A stretch of DNA of 64,000 nucleotides from Xanthomonas sp. DAR 34887 (GTDB taxonomy: Bacteria; Pseudomonadota; Gammaproteobacteria; Xanthomonadales; Xanthomonadaceae): NCBI RefSeq assembly GCF_041245805.1, contig NZ_CP162490.1, positions 3,263,001 through 3,327,000 on the forward strand, written 5' to 3'. The first letter of the stretch is position 1. The number at the start of each line of letters is the position of its first letter. The translations under genes and the position numbers were made by a program. The notes beneath the pieces were generated by a model. It was given only the letters and a program-made list of their open reading frames with translations. It was not told the origin of the DNA and searched no databases. This document shows positions 1-9,866 of the stretch, in pieces.

Positions 1-1760
1 AGCAGCGGGAACAGCGCCTCGGCGTAGGCCTCCTTGACGCTGAAGCTGCCGCCGAGCACGGTGGCGCAGAATTCGATCACGCCGCACATGCCGTTCTCGT
101 CGCCGGTCCACAGCGGATCGGCGGCGGTGGAGGTGCTTTCCTTGCGGTAGGACACGCCCGCCGCCAGGCTCACCGTGCCGGCCGGCAGGTCGAACAGGTT
201 GCCGTTGGCGTTGGCTTCGAACTGCTTGACGGTGTAGACGCTGGTGACGATCGGGTTGACCACCAGTGCCTCCAGCGCCGCCTTGTTGCTGGCGCTGTTG
301 AGGTTGAACACGTCGATCGGGGTACAGCCGGCGATCACCGCGCCCGCACTGCCGCACTTGACCGTGCCGTCGCTGTCCAGGAACGAGGGGCCAACCGCGG
401 CGTTGAAGCCGGCGTAATTGAGGAAGCCGTAGTTGATCGACTTCTGCTTGACCTTGCCGTAGTTGACGCTCGCATCCCATTGCCAGGAGCTGTCGCCGAA
501 GCTGCCGCGCAGGCCGGAATTGATCTGGAAATTGTAGGTGTTGTACTCGTATTGGCGGTTGCCCAGCACCGTGGCGCGGGTGTTGAAGCTGTTGTACGAG
601 GTGCCGGTGCTGCGGTCGGTGCCGAAATTGACCCCGAACGGGTTGTAGTAGCTGTCGGCGGAGACCAGGAAATTGTCGCCGTTGGCGAAGATCGGGATCG
701 GCGCGATGATCGAGGACGAGGTGGTCTTGCTGAAGTAGGTGTTGACGTAGCCTTCCAGGTGATCGTTGAAGCGGTAGCTGCCGATCACGAAGGCATTGGT
801 GCGTTCCTGCGGCGTCTGCAACAGGTTGTACGGCTGGTAGTTGTAGGAATCGGTGGAGGCGACGTAGCAGTGGTACTGGCTGGCGTTGGTGGGACTGCTG
901 TCGCCGCCGTTGAAGGTGACCCGCGAACAGCCGTTGCTGGCCGCCAACGCCTTGGACTGGGCGGAACCTTCGTCGAAGCTGATGCTGCCGGTCGGCGTGG
1001 CCGAGGAGCCCTGCTTCACCGGCACGCCGTCGATCAGCGACAGCGCATCCTTGGAATAGCTGCGCTGGCCGGCCGAGACCGGATCGATGTTGTGGTAGGA
1101 CAGGCCGGCGACGATGCTGCCGCGCTCGCCGGTCTTGCCCGCGGTCAGGGAGAAGTTGCGGCGGTTGCCGTCGCTGCGCGAGCTGGTGCCGAAGTCGGTG
1201 CTGCCCTCGATGCCGTCGAAGCCCTTGCGCAGGATGAAGTTGACGACGCCGCCGATCGCATCCGAACCGTACACCGCCGAGGCGCCGTCGCTGAGCACTT
1301 CCACCCGCTCGATCATCGTCGCCGGGATCGCGTTGACGTCGTTGCTGGCCAGGCGCGTGCCGTTGACCAGGATCAGCGTGCGCTTCTCGCCCAGACCGCG
1401 CAGCGAGATGGTCGAGGCGCCGGTGCCGCCGCCGTTGTTGGTGTTGGGGTTGGTCGCATTGCCGGCGATGGAGGGCAGTTCCTGCACCAGATCGCCGAGC
1501 GTGGCCTTACCGGTCGCCTCGATTTGCGCGCGGTCGATCGTCACCACCGGATTGGCGGTCTCGGTATCGACGCGGCGCAGGCGCGAGCCGGTGACCACGA
1601 TGCTGTCCAGGGTCTGGGTCTTGCCGTCGTCCGCACTCGCGTCCTGTGCCAGCGCCGACCAGGAACTGCCCAGCGACAATGCGGCGACGACGGCCAGCGC
1701 CAGCGGCTGTTGCGCCGGTGCGCGGCGACGGTGGGGATGGGGTGCGTGCGGGAACGACAT
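1..1760 (-). CDS. TonB-dependent receptor, partial (C-terminus beyond window)
   Basis: Outer-membrane, TonB-energised receptor for import of a large substrate, here probably an oligosaccharide or glycopeptide. The first 586 codons are visible. An N-terminal signal peptide (about residues 1-39, ending SALAQ) is followed by a short extension with the TonB-box-like segment DSIVVTGSR, then the plug domain with VERVEVLSDGASAVYGSDAIGG and the start of the beta-barrel. The ATG at 1760 is preceded by AGGAGA at good spacing. It resembles the receptor at 18268-21102 through most of its length (both have the same CTPI-VFN segment in the barrel), so the two are paralogues. A promoter of the shared type lies at 2071-2134 and predicts a leader of about 300 nt. 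The substrate is inferred from neighbours only. Confidence 0.93.
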   Translation of the reverse strand, partial: MSFPHAPHPHRRRAPAQQPLALAVVAALSLGSSWSALAQDASADDGKTQTLDSIVVTGSRLRRVDTETANPVVTIDRAQIEATGKATLGDLVQELPSIAGNATNPNTNNGGGTGASTISLRGLGEKRTLILVNGTRLASNDVNAIPATMIERVEVLSDGASAVYGSDAIGGVVNFILRKGFDGIEGSTDFGTSSRSDGNRRNFSLTAGKTGERGSIVAGLSYHNIDPVSAGQRSYSKDALSLIDGVPVKQGSSATPTGSISFDEGSAQSKALAASNGCSRVTFNGGDSSPTNASQYHCYVASTDSYNYQPYNLLQTPQERTNAFVIGSYRFNDHLEGYVNTYFSKTTSSSIIAPIPIFANGDNFLVSADSYYNPFGVNFGTDRSTGTSYNSFNTRATVLGNRQYEYNTYNFQINSGLRGSFGDSSWQWDASVNYGKVKQKSINYGFLNYAGFNAAVGPSFLDSDGTVKCGSAGAVIAGCTPIDVFNLNSASNKAALEALVVNPIVTSVYTVKQFEANANGNLFDLPAGTVSLAAGVSYRKESTSTAADPLWTGDENGMCGVIEFCATVLGGSFSVKEAYAEALFPL

Positions 1761-2370
1761 GGAAATCTCCTGAGCGATGGCGACACGTGGCGTAAGCGGA
1801 AACGAGGGGCCGAACGGGTCCGCACCGGCTTGCGCCAGCGACGGAACGTGCAATGAGGACGACGCTGCGCAGCGACGCCGGTGGTACGCATCCTGCGTCG
1901 CGACCAACGGGCCGGACGCGTCACGGGGATGACTGCTGTCCTTCGCACGCAATGCGTGCGCAGACCCCCGGTCCTGCAGTGAATGGCGAAGGGCGGTGGC
2001 GGATCCTGTCCCGCGCACCGGCCGTTGGGCCGGAAAACAAAAGGTCATCACGCTTTAACGATGCAATCACAATGTGCCCGTAACCACGGTCGGCGTCTTG
2101 ACGCAATTAGCGGTTCTGCATGCGGAATAACGCATGGTCGCGACGCGGCGGCGCGTCCGGGCCAGCGACCGGCATGCATATACGTTGCTTCCGGTTCAGC
2201 CGGCGCCGCTGCACGCCGGCGCGCGCCGGGTGCAACTCGGCACAATGTTTCAGTAGCTTGGCAATGGCTGCGATACATCGCCAGCTACGTGACGCACGAA
2301 GCAACCAGCAAACAAGCGCGCAGGCATGGCGAACCGCCCGCGATGGCGTGTTCCCGCCTTCCAGTTCAAC
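1761..2370. other. Intergenic region upstream of the first TonB receptor
   Basis: About 610 bp without a convincing gene; the open frames here are GC-driven. It holds the shared-type promoter at 2071-2134 and the long predicted leader of the receptor starting at 1760. I see no clear terminator for the GH27 gene that ends at 2371. Confidence 0.6.
2071..2134 (-). promoter_or_regulatory. Shared-type promoter P1 (TonB receptor at 1760)
   Basis: Read on the minus strand: operator TGCGTTATTCCGCA (2121-2134), 20 nt, CAAGACG (2094-2100), 17 nt, CACATT (2071-2076). The same arrangement recurs at five other promoters. The operator centre would be about 63 nt upstream of the predicted start, as expected for an activator acting from just upstream of RNA polymerase. 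The bases CACATTGTG at the -10 are identical to those of P4. Confidence 0.7.
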
Positions 2371-4026
2371 TCAACGCCGGTGTGCAACCGCTGGCGGCGA
2401 CAGCCGCAGCAACACCACGCCATGCGCAGCGACCTGCACGCTGCGCAGCTCGCTGGCGGGCCGGCTGCCGCCGCGCCACAGATCGCGCCAGCGGCGCCCG
2501 CGCAGCGCGGTGCCGGCATCGTCTTCGCTCAGCGCCACCCGCCGTGGCTGCGCATCGCGATTGAACACGCCGAGCGCGACGCCGCCATCGGCCAGCGGCT
2601 TGCGCCAGATCTCGATCGCGCCGTCCTTGCGCACCGCCCTGCCCTGCACGCCCAGCGCATCCTGGTCGATCGCCAGCACGTCGCGATTGCGCAGCAGCGC
2701 CAGCGTCGCCGGGGTCATCTGTCGCAGGTCGTTGCCGAGCAGCAACGGCGCCGCCGACAGCGCCCACAGCGCCAGGTGCGTGCGGTATTCGTCCACGCTC
2801 ATGCCGCCGTTGCCGACCTCGAGCATGTCCGGATCGTTCCAGCCACCCGGGCCGGCGTCGGCGGGATCGCCGTTACGGTCGAAGCCGATCGAGGCCATTT
2901 TCGCGTAGCTGTCCTCGATGTCGCCGGTGGTGCGCCACAGGTGGCCGCCGACCTCGCGCCCCCACTGCCCGACATGGTCGCGGCCGTACTGGCACAGGCT
3001 GTAGACGATCGGCCGGCCGGTCGCACGCAGCGCCTGGCCCATCTGCAGGTAGGCGCGGCGCACCTGTTGCGGTTCGCGAAAGATGCCCTCGCCCGAGCAC
3101 AGATCGTACTTGACGTAGTCCACGCCCCAGCCGGCCCAGGTGCGCGCGTCCTGTTCGACGTGGCCGTAGCTGCCGGTGTAGCCGGCGCAGGTCTTGGGGC
3201 CGGGCGAGCTGTACAGGCCCAGCTTCAGGCCCTTGCCGTGCACGTAGTCGGCCAGCGCGCGCATGTCGGGAAAGCGCGCGTTCGGCTGCAGCACGCCGTC
3301 GCGGTCGCGCTGGCCCTGCCAGCCGTCGTCGATGTTGACGTAGACGTAGCCGGCATCGCGCAGCCCGGAAGCGACCATGGCGTCGGCGATGCGGCGCACG
3401 GTGGCGTCGTCGATGTGTTCGGCGAAGCGGTTCCAGCTGCTCCAGCCCAATGGCGGCGTCCGCGCCAGGCCGTCGCTCGGCAATGCGGCATAAGCCGGCA
3501 GCGGCGCGGCGGGAAACGCCAGCCGTTCCGCGTCCGCCTCGCTGCCGCGGCTGGCGCGCACGTCGACCTGCTCGTCCCAGATGCGCCCGGCCACATGCAG
3601 CTGGCCGTGCTCCAGGGTCGCGGTCCACGGTTGCGCCGGCAGCCGCGGATTGCCGTTGTCGATCTGGAAGTGGGCCACGTCGCCGTCGATGCGCAGTTGC
3701 TGCATCGGCACATCGCCATACCAATCGGTGGTGATGCTGCCCTGCGCCTGACCATCGCGCTGGACGATGCGCAGGTAACGCGGGCCGGGAAACGACGGCC
3801 CCTGCGCGATCACCCAGATGCCGTGCAGTGGGCTGTCGGTTGCCGTGGCCGCTACTGCGACCGGCGGCGCATGCGCGCAGCCGCCACTGCCGATCACCGC
3901 GAGTGCGAGCAGGCCACCCCACAGCCAGCGGCGCGCGGGAAACGCAACGCGCGAGCGTGGCGCCCTAGTAGGCTCCCGCCAGGGCGCGACGCCAGCGCCG
4001 CGTGCATGCGCCGCCGCGGTGGTCAT
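2371..4026 (-). CDS. GH27 alpha-galactosidase
   Basis: Predicted secreted alpha-galactosidase of 551 aa. An N-terminal hydrophobic segment with GSGGCAHAP (about residues 40-52) suggests a signal peptide or lipobox; a beta-rich region of about 130 residues follows. The GH27 barrel starts near TPPLGWSSWNRF. The nucleophile Asp lies in YVKYDLC (about residue 307) and the acid/base Asp in GGWNDPDMLEVGNGG (about residue 394). The start ATG overlaps the stop of the upstream GH127 gene as ATGA, so the two are translationally coupled. Extensin serines carry single alpha-galactose units, and with GH127, GH43 and GH121 nearby this is the likely target; alpha-galactosides in general remain possible. Confidence 0.93.
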   Translation of the reverse strand: MTTAAAHARGAGVAPWREPTRAPRSRVAFPARRWLWGGLLALAVIGSGGCAHAPPVAVAATATDSPLHGIWVIAQGPSFPGPRYLRIVQRDGQAQGSITTDWYGDVPMQQLRIDGDVAHFQIDNGNPRLPAQPWTATLEHGQLHVAGRIWDEQVDVRASRGSEADAERLAFPAAPLPAYAALPSDGLARTPPLGWSSWNRFAEHIDDATVRRIADAMVASGLRDAGYVYVNIDDGWQGQRDRDGVLQPNARFPDMRALADYVHGKGLKLGLYSSPGPKTCAGYTGSYGHVEQDARTWAGWGVDYVKYDLCSGEGIFREPQQVRRAYLQMGQALRATGRPIVYSLCQYGRDHVGQWGREVGGHLWRTTGDIEDSYAKMASIGFDRNGDPADAGPGGWNDPDMLEVGNGGMSVDEYRTHLALWALSAAPLLLGNDLRQMTPATLALLRNRDVLAIDQDALGVQGRAVRKDGAIEIWRKPLADGGVALGVFNRDAQPRRVALSEDDAGTALRGRRWRDLWRGGSRPASELRSVQVAAHGVVLLRLSPPAVAHRR

Positions 4027-6443
4027 GCGCTCGCGGCCGGGATCAACCAGCCGCCGAACAGCGGCCCAGCGGTATCGCCGTGTTGCGGCTCGATGCGGAA
4101 GGTCAGCTGCGCGGCGCGGGTCAGCGCCGGCGGCAATACGTAATCGCGATCGACGAAGTCGATGACCTGGCTGCGGTCCACCTGCACTTCCACCGCCAGC
4201 TTGCCGTCGATCAGGATGTTGAAGCGGCCCTTGTCGCTGCCCCAGAAACGCAGGCGCAACGCCAGCGGCTGCGCGCTGCCTTTCATCTGGAACTCGACGA
4301 AGCCCTTGCCGCGCACGTCGCGGCATTGCTGGCGGCGGTAGGCGCCGCCGAAGGACGTATCGCTGCGCAGCTTGTGCGCCTGCTCGGAGGCCTCGTCGCC
4401 GAACTGGATCATATCCACCGCACTGGCCTGCAGCGCCGCGCGCTCGGCCTGCTGGCGCGCGCGTCGCGCCGCTTCCTGCGCCCACTGCGCCGGCGCCATG
4501 CGTTTGAAGTACAGCGCGCTGCGGCGTTCGTACTGCGCGTAGAACGGCACGAAAGTCAGCCCCGGCGGCTGCGTGGCGGCGGCCAGGAAATGCCCGAGCT
4601 GCGGCAATTCGGCAAACCCCGCCAATGGATCGGCCGCGGCCACCAGCGCCGGGTCTGGCGCGTCGTAGGGATCGGCGACCGGGCCGAGATCGGCGGCCAG
4701 CGCCAGCGGACCGCGCATCACCACCACCGTGTCGGCATCGCCGGCGGCATGCTCCAGGCGCAGCGGCATCGCCAGGTCCAGTTCGATCAGGTCGCCGCTG
4801 CGCCACTGCCGCTCCAGCGCCAGATAGCCATCGGCGGAGGTGCCACGCTGGGCCTTGCCGTTGACGCGCACTTTGTAGTCCCCCTGGCACCAGGCCGGCA
4901 GCCGCAGCAGCAGGCGGCGCGGTGTGCGTGCGCCGGCGCGACGCAGTTGCAGCCGCACCTTGCCGTTGTCGGGCACGCCGCTGTCCAGTTCCAGCGCCAG
5001 GTCGCGCTCGGGCCAGTCCAGGGTCGAGGGGATGTACAGGTTGACATACAGCGACGCCGCGTCCTGCCAATAGATCGAGTCGCCGAACTGCGCATGCGCC
5101 TCCATGCCGCTGCCGACGCAGCACCAGAACGAATCGAACTTGTCGGAGAAGCCGCGCTCGCCGCCGCTGATCATCGGCGTCATGTAGGTGAACATGCCGG
5201 TGGCCGGATGCTGCGCGGCCATCGTATGGTTGTGCAGGGTGCGCTCGTAGTAGTCGAAGTAGCGCGCCTGCGGCGTCCACTGATACAGGTGCCGGGTCAG
5301 CTTGAGCATGTTGTAGCTGTTGCAGTGCTCGCAGGTCTGCTCGGTCAGGAACGCGGCGATGGTGTCCGGTTCCTGGAAATACTCGCGATCGGCGTTGCCG
5401 CCGATGACATAGCTGTAGTGGCCGGTCACCGTTTCCCAGAAGAAGCGCGCTGCGGCCGCGGCGTCGGCATCGCCGGCGACCTCGAACTGGCGCGCCTCGC
5501 CGATGAACTTGGGTACCTGGGTATTGGCATGGATGTGCGGCAACTCGTCTCGGCCGGCCGCGGCCGGATCGATCACCTTCTCGTGCCGCAGGCGCTTGCC
5601 CAGCGCGACCCAGCGCGGGTCGCCGGTGCGCGCGCCCAGTTCGATGTAGGACTCGTTGAGGCCGCCGAACTCGGTATCCAGCAGGGTCTGCATCTGCGCA
5701 TGGTCCAGCGCGTCGAAGACTCCGCCCAGATAGCCGGCCAGCGGCAGCAGCACCTGCAGCGCCTGCGCGTTGCCGGCCAGTTCGTGCGCATCGAGCAGGC
5801 CGGCGAACAGTTTGTGCACCGTGTACAGCGGCGACCAGCTGCCGTTGAGATTGAACTTGCTGCCTTTGATGATGCCGCGCCGTACTTCCTCGAACACCAC
5901 CTTGCCGCTGTCGATGGTGCCCTTGTCGTTCTTGCGGGTGAGTCCGCCGACGTAGCCGTCCGCGTCCTTGGCCTGCGCGCGCGCCAGTTCGGCCACGATG
6001 TAGTCGATGCGCTGGCGCAGCGCGGGATCGCGCGTCTGCGCATGCATCTTGGCCAGTGCGCTGAGGTAATGGCCGAGCGTGTGCCCGGCGATGGTGTCGC
6101 CTTCCCAGCCGCCGTAGACCTCGCCCTTGGGCGGCAGGCCGGCGTTCTGCAGGAAGTTGTGCAGCAGGCGGTCCGGCTCCAGTTCCAGCAGATAGCGGCG
6201 ATTGGTCTGCAGCGAATCCAGGAACAGCGACGGCTTGAGCGTGACCTGCTTGAGCGGCAGCGCCTGCACGGCACCGGCGCTGGACGCGGCAGCATCCAGC
6301 GGGAAGCGCAACAGCCCCGCGGCCACCGCGAGCGCGCTCCATTGCAGGAAACGCCGCCGCGAGGGGTCCAGCGCCGTCAGATCGACATCGGCGGCATGCG
6401 CGCAGTGCGCGGTGTGGACGTCGTGCCCAGAGCGCGCGCTCAT
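4023..6443 (-). CDS. hypBA1: GH127/GH146 beta-L-arabinofuranosidase (HypBA1-like)
   Basis: Family member of the DUF1680 beta-L-arabinofuranosidases, which release arabinose from beta-L-arabinofuranosyl-hydroxyproline; 806 aa from the chosen start. The Zn-binding and catalytic cysteines of the family are present: an E-x-C in EQTCEHCNSYN (about residue 370) and the Cys pair in FWCCVGSG (about residue 439). The C-terminal 150 residues look like a beta-sandwich appended in the GH146 branch. SRRRFLQWSALAVAAG at about residues 28-43 is a Tat export signal. I chose the ATG at 6443 because the shared-type promoter at 6571-6634 places the transcript start near 6564, downstream of the longer ATG at 6572. 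Characterised X. euvesicatoria and Bifidobacterium HypBA1 enzymes act on extensin glycans. The stop overlaps the GH27 start. Confidence 0.92.
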   Translation of the reverse strand: MSARSGHDVHTAHCAHAADVDLTALDPSRRRFLQWSALAVAAGLLRFPLDAAASSAGAVQALPLKQVTLKPSLFLDSLQTNRRYLLELEPDRLLHNFLQNAGLPPKGEVYGGWEGDTIAGHTLGHYLSALAKMHAQTRDPALRQRIDYIVAELARAQAKDADGYVGGLTRKNDKGTIDSGKVVFEEVRRGIIKGSKFNLNGSWSPLYTVHKLFAGLLDAHELAGNAQALQVLLPLAGYLGGVFDALDHAQMQTLLDTEFGGLNESYIELGARTGDPRWVALGKRLRHEKVIDPAAAGRDELPHIHANTQVPKFIGEARQFEVAGDADAAAAARFFWETVTGHYSYVIGGNADREYFQEPDTIAAFLTEQTCEHCNSYNMLKLTRHLYQWTPQARYFDYYERTLHNHTMAAQHPATGMFTYMTPMISGGERGFSDKFDSFWCCVGSGMEAHAQFGDSIYWQDAASLYVNLYIPSTLDWPERDLALELDSGVPDNGKVRLQLRRAGARTPRRLLLRLPAWCQGDYKVRVNGKAQRGTSADGYLALERQWRSGDLIELDLAMPLRLEHAAGDADTVVVMRGPLALAADLGPVADPYDAPDPALVAAADPLAGFAELPQLGHFLAAATQPPGLTFVPFYAQYERRSALYFKRMAPAQWAQEAARRARQQAERAALQASAVDMIQFGDEASEQAHKLRSDTSFGGAYRRQQCRDVRGKGFVEFQMKGSAQPLALRLRFWGSDKGRFNILIDGKLAVEVQVDRSQVIDFVDRDYVLPPALTRAAQLTFRIEPQHGDTAGPLFGGWLIPAASA

Positions 6444-6570
6444 CGCGCACCGCGCGAATGGATGGCTACGGGAAACCGAGAGGAAATGCGAGACGGCATT
6501 GCTTGCTCCTTTGCGCTTGGCGGCGGCGGGCGCGGGCCCGGCCGCGGCCACGAACGGGCGGCCTGTGGCC

Positions 6571-6634
6571 ACTGTGTCATCGATACGTCATCGCGTCTTG
6601 TCGCCTCGGCAGCGCGAACATGCGGATTTGTGCC
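6571..6634 (-). promoter_or_regulatory. Shared-type promoter P2 (GH127-GH27)
   Basis: Minus strand: operator GGCACAAATCCGCA (6621-6634), 20 nt, CAAGACG (6594-6600), 17 nt, CACAGT (6571-6576). It sits 17 nt beyond the stop of the TonB receptor gene, so GH127-GH27 have their own promoter in addition to any read-through. The left operator arm is degenerate but the N20-CAAGACG spacing is exact. Confidence 0.65.
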
Positions 6635-6650
6635 GAATCGCGCCCCATGC

Positions 6651-9600
6651 TCACAGCGCCAGGCGGATCCCGCCGTAGTACATGCGCCCGATCACGTCGT
6701 ACACGCCGGCGTGGTAGCCCAGCTCGAAATTGGCGCCGCCCGCCTCCGCACCCGGCACCCGCGGCGGCGCGCGGTCGAACAGGTTGCTGACCCCGCCGAA
6801 GAACTCCAGACCCGACTTGAGCCGGTAGTAGCCGGACACGTCGCTGTAGAACACGTTGCCGGTCCACACCTTTTGATAGTCGGTATCGGTGATCTCGGTG
6901 CTGTTGCGCATCTTGGAAAAATGCCGCAGCGACCAGGTCGCGCCGGCATGCGCGTTGGACCAGGTGCTGCGCAGCACGCCCTTCCAGTACGGCGAGCCGA
7001 ACACCCCGGCGAAGTGGGTGACATCGTCCGGCTGGTCCGGATCCAGCGTGTAGTCCTGGCGGATCAGCCGCGTGTAGTTCAGGTCGAACGACAGCGCGCC
7101 GGCGTTCTGGCCCCAATGGTCGGCCAGGTCGTAGCGGTACTGTGCGGCGAAGTCGATGCCGCGGGTCAGGTAGCGCGACAGATTGAGTTTCTGCGTGACC
7201 ACGTTGAGCAGGTTGCCGTCGGCGTCGCGGCTGACGAAGCCGCAGAACGGGTTGTCCAGCGTCTGCGCGTCGACGCACTTGTTGATGATGGTCTGCGCCG
7301 GAAACGAATCGATCGCACCGCGCAGGTCGATGCTGTAGTAGTCCACCGACAGCGAGAAGTCCTGCAGGAAACGCGGGCGCAGCACGATGCCGACGGTACG
7401 GGTCTTGGCGGTTTCGTTGGCCAGGTCCAGGTTGCCCTTGGTGATGATGTCGCGGTACAGCCAGTAGGTGCTCTTGTCCGAGGGATTGAGCTGCGCGCAG
7501 TTGGCCGCGGTGTACTGGCTGCGGTCGGTGCGGTAGCGCTGGTTGTAGGTGTTGCACGGGTCGGTGATCCACATGCCGCCGATGCTGCTCGCGGTATACA
7601 GCTCGCCGATGTTGGGCGCGCGCACCGCCTTGCCGTAGGTGCCGCGCAGGGTGATGTCCTGGATCGGCGCCCAGTCGATGCCGAACTTGTTGGTGACGGT
7701 GCGGCCGGCGAGGTTGTAGTCGGACACGCGTACCGCCGCGTCCACGCCCAGGCGCTGTGCGAACAGCTTGTCGGCCAGCAGCGGCAGGTGCAGCTCGCTG
7801 TACAACTCCTTGACGTCGTACTGCCCGACCAGCGGCAATTGGGTGGTGCCCAGGCTGGCGTCGTAGGCGGGATTGGCCGGATCGTATTGCGCGACCGCAC
7901 CGATATCGTTGCGTTCCTTGCGGTACTCGCCGCCGAACACCATCTGTACTTCGCCGCCGGGCAGGTCGAACAGGCCGCCGGACGCGTAGGCCGACAGCAC
8001 CTGCTGGGTCAGGGTGGTGGTGGCCCAGTCGGAGTCGTAGCGCAGGTAATCGATCTCTTTCGCGGTCAGGCGCTTGAACGGGTTCAACGGTACGCAGCCG
8101 TTGCCCGGATCGGTGAGCGTGCTGCGGCAGATCGCGCTGCCGTCGGCGGCCGTGGTGGAATCCACCGCCAGGTAATAGCGCGGATAGGCCACCGTATCGA
8201 TGTCGCGGTTGCGCTGCCGGGTACGGCCATAGGAGTAGTACGCCGAATAGTTCCAGGCGCGCCCGCCCAGGCTGAAATCGCCTTCCACGCCGAACACGCC
8301 CTGCAACAACTGGCGCCGGTACTCGCTGCCGCCCTGCCCCAGCTCCTCGTCGAAATGCCGCGCGAAATAGACTCCGTCGGTGATCGTGCCGCCGTTGGCC
8401 GCGCGCATCTCGTCGGTGATGAACGGACTGTCGGCCGGCACCGCCTCACTGCCGAACGCGCTCAGCGCGCGCCAGGCCGATTGCGATTGCGTCCGCGAGT
8501 AGCCGACATTGGCGAAGAAACGCAGGCTGTCGTTGACATCGAAATTGAACGTGGCGCGACTGGAGAAGCGGTCCGACGGTACCGCCAAGTACCACGAATC
8601 GTAGCGTCCGCCGTATTCGCCGCCGTCGGTGAGCAGACTGCCCAGCGCGCCGGACGGATCGGCCAGGCTGATCGGCGAGGCGTTGACGTAGCCGCCGGGT
8701 CCGAGCACGGGCGCGCGCAGCTGGCCGTCGGCGGTCATCGCGTAGTGGCGGCCGCCGAGGATGAGCTGTGCGTCCTCGGCGTTGTTGATGTTGCGGTTGT
8801 TGTCGGAGATCCAGTAGCGCTGGTTGCGGTTGTTGCGGGTGTACATCGGGTAGCCGGTGGCGGTCCATGGCCGGTCCTGGCCGGACACCGAATCGGGCTC
8901 GCGCTCGTAGAAACCGTAGAAGGTGAAGTTGCCGCGGTTGTCGGCGAAGTTGCGCCCGAACAGCGCATCGACGCTGCTGCTGCGCATGTCGCCGCGGCTG
9001 GAGATGCCGTAGCGCGCACTGGCGTCCAGGCCCTGGAAATCCTTCTTCAGGATGAAGTTGGCCACGCCGGTGACCGCGTCGGCGCCATACAGCGCCGAAG
9101 CGCCGCCGGTGATGACTTCCACCCGTTCGACCAGGCTGGAAGGAATATTGCTCACGTCCACCGCCGAGGTGCCGGGGATCGCCGGCACCTGGCGCCGGCC
9201 GTCGACCAGCACCAGGGTGCGCTGGGTGCCCATGCCGCGCAGGTCCAGCGCGTTGATGCCCGGATTGCCGGCCAGGTTGCTGGTCTGGCTGGTCTGGGTC
9301 AGCGCCAGGCTCGGCAGCTGATTGACCACGTCGGCGATCTCGGTATAGCCGGCCGCGCGGATCTGCTCGGCGCCGATCACGGTCAGCGGCGTGGGGCCAT
9401 CCAGCGCATCGTTGCGGCGGATGCGCGAACCGGTGACGACCACGCTGTCCAGGGTCTTGGCGTCGGCGGCGCTGTCGCTGCCATCGGCCGCGGCGGCGGC
9501 GGTGGCGCGCGCGACGGCCGCTTCCTGCGCCGCCGCCGGCAACGCGGCCAGCAGCGCCATGCCGATCGCGGCGCACAACAGCGTGCGTCCGTGTTCGCGC

Positions 9601-9653
9601 CGATCGCGACAGGAGGAGACCAGAGAGGAGGAAGGCAAACGAACGTCGCGCAT
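6651..9653 (-). CDS. TonB-dependent receptor
   Basis: Full-length outer-membrane TonB-dependent receptor of 1000 aa. The signal peptide covers about residues 1-42 (AAIGMALLAALPAAAQ). The TonB-box-like KTLDSVVVTGSRIRR is at about 66-80. The plug has VERVEVITGGASALYGADAV and the barrel ends in a terminal strand with YYGGIRLAL. It belongs to a different subgroup from the other two receptors of the window (LPSLALTQTSQTSNL region, longer barrel). The ATG at 9653 follows a GAGAGA ribosome site. The gene lies directly upstream of GH127-GH27 and probably imports their arabinosyl or galactosyl products or substrates. The ligand is unknown. Confidence 0.95.
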   Translation of the reverse strand: MRDVRLPSSSLVSSCRDRREHGRTLLCAAIGMALLAALPAAAQEAAVARATAAAAADGSDSAADAKTLDSVVVTGSRIRRNDALDGPTPLTVIGAEQIRAAGYTEIADVVNQLPSLALTQTSQTSNLAGNPGINALDLRGMGTQRTLVLVDGRRQVPAIPGTSAVDVSNIPSSLVERVEVITGGASALYGADAVTGVANFILKKDFQGLDASARYGISSRGDMRSSSVDALFGRNFADNRGNFTFYGFYEREPDSVSGQDRPWTATGYPMYTRNNRNQRYWISDNNRNINNAEDAQLILGGRHYAMTADGQLRAPVLGPGGYVNASPISLADPSGALGSLLTDGGEYGGRYDSWYLAVPSDRFSSRATFNFDVNDSLRFFANVGYSRTQSQSAWRALSAFGSEAVPADSPFITDEMRAANGGTITDGVYFARHFDEELGQGGSEYRRQLLQGVFGVEGDFSLGGRAWNYSAYYSYGRTRQRNRDIDTVAYPRYYLAVDSTTAADGSAICRSTLTDPGNGCVPLNPFKRLTAKEIDYLRYDSDWATTTLTQQVLSAYASGGLFDLPGGEVQMVFGGEYRKERNDIGAVAQYDPANPAYDASLGTTQLPLVGQYDVKELYSELHLPLLADKLFAQRLGVDAAVRVSDYNLAGRTVTNKFGIDWAPIQDITLRGTYGKAVRAPNIGELYTASSIGGMWITDPCNTYNQRYRTDRSQYTAANCAQLNPSDKSTYWLYRDIITKGNLDLANETAKTRTVGIVLRPRFLQDFSLSVDYYSIDLRGAIDSFPAQTIINKCVDAQTLDNPFCGFVSRDADGNLLNVVTQKLNLSRYLTRGIDFAAQYRYDLADHWGQNAGALSFDLNYTRLIRQDYTLDPDQPDDVTHFAGVFGSPYWKGVLRSTWSNAHAGATWSLRHFSKMRNSTEITDTDYQKVWTGNVFYSDVSGYYRLKSGLEFFGGVSNLFDRAPPRVPGAEAGGANFELGYHAGVYDVIGRMYYGGIRLAL

Positions 9654-9866
9654 GGGTTGTCTCTCGGTTGAGCGGCCTGCACCGAAATCCAGGCCGCACG
9701 ACGCCACGCCCTCGCCGCGCATGGCAGCGAGAACCCGCATCGATCGATGGAGGCCGTGCATCCCCGCACGGCGCAGAATGCGGTGCGCGTGTCGCGCATC
9801 GGAGAACCATTGCGCATCTCCGCGCTCCGGAAAAACCGTCGCGCGTCGCTACGCACCGCAGCTGCA

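Noticed and set aside
2371..6450. A 1359-codon frame spanning GH127 and GH27
   Set aside because: Only the GH27 part is real protein; GH127 is read in another frame and the two overlap by ATGA.
6444..6572. Upstream ATG (6572) for GH127
   Set aside because: It would put the Tat motif about 70 residues in, and the predicted transcript start (about 6564) lies downstream of it.
4002..9671. A 5.7-kb open frame on the plus strand
   Set aside because: It runs antisense to GH127 and the TonB receptor, is Arg/Ala/Val-rich low-complexity, and reflects high GC at third positions. The minus-strand genes have clear domains.
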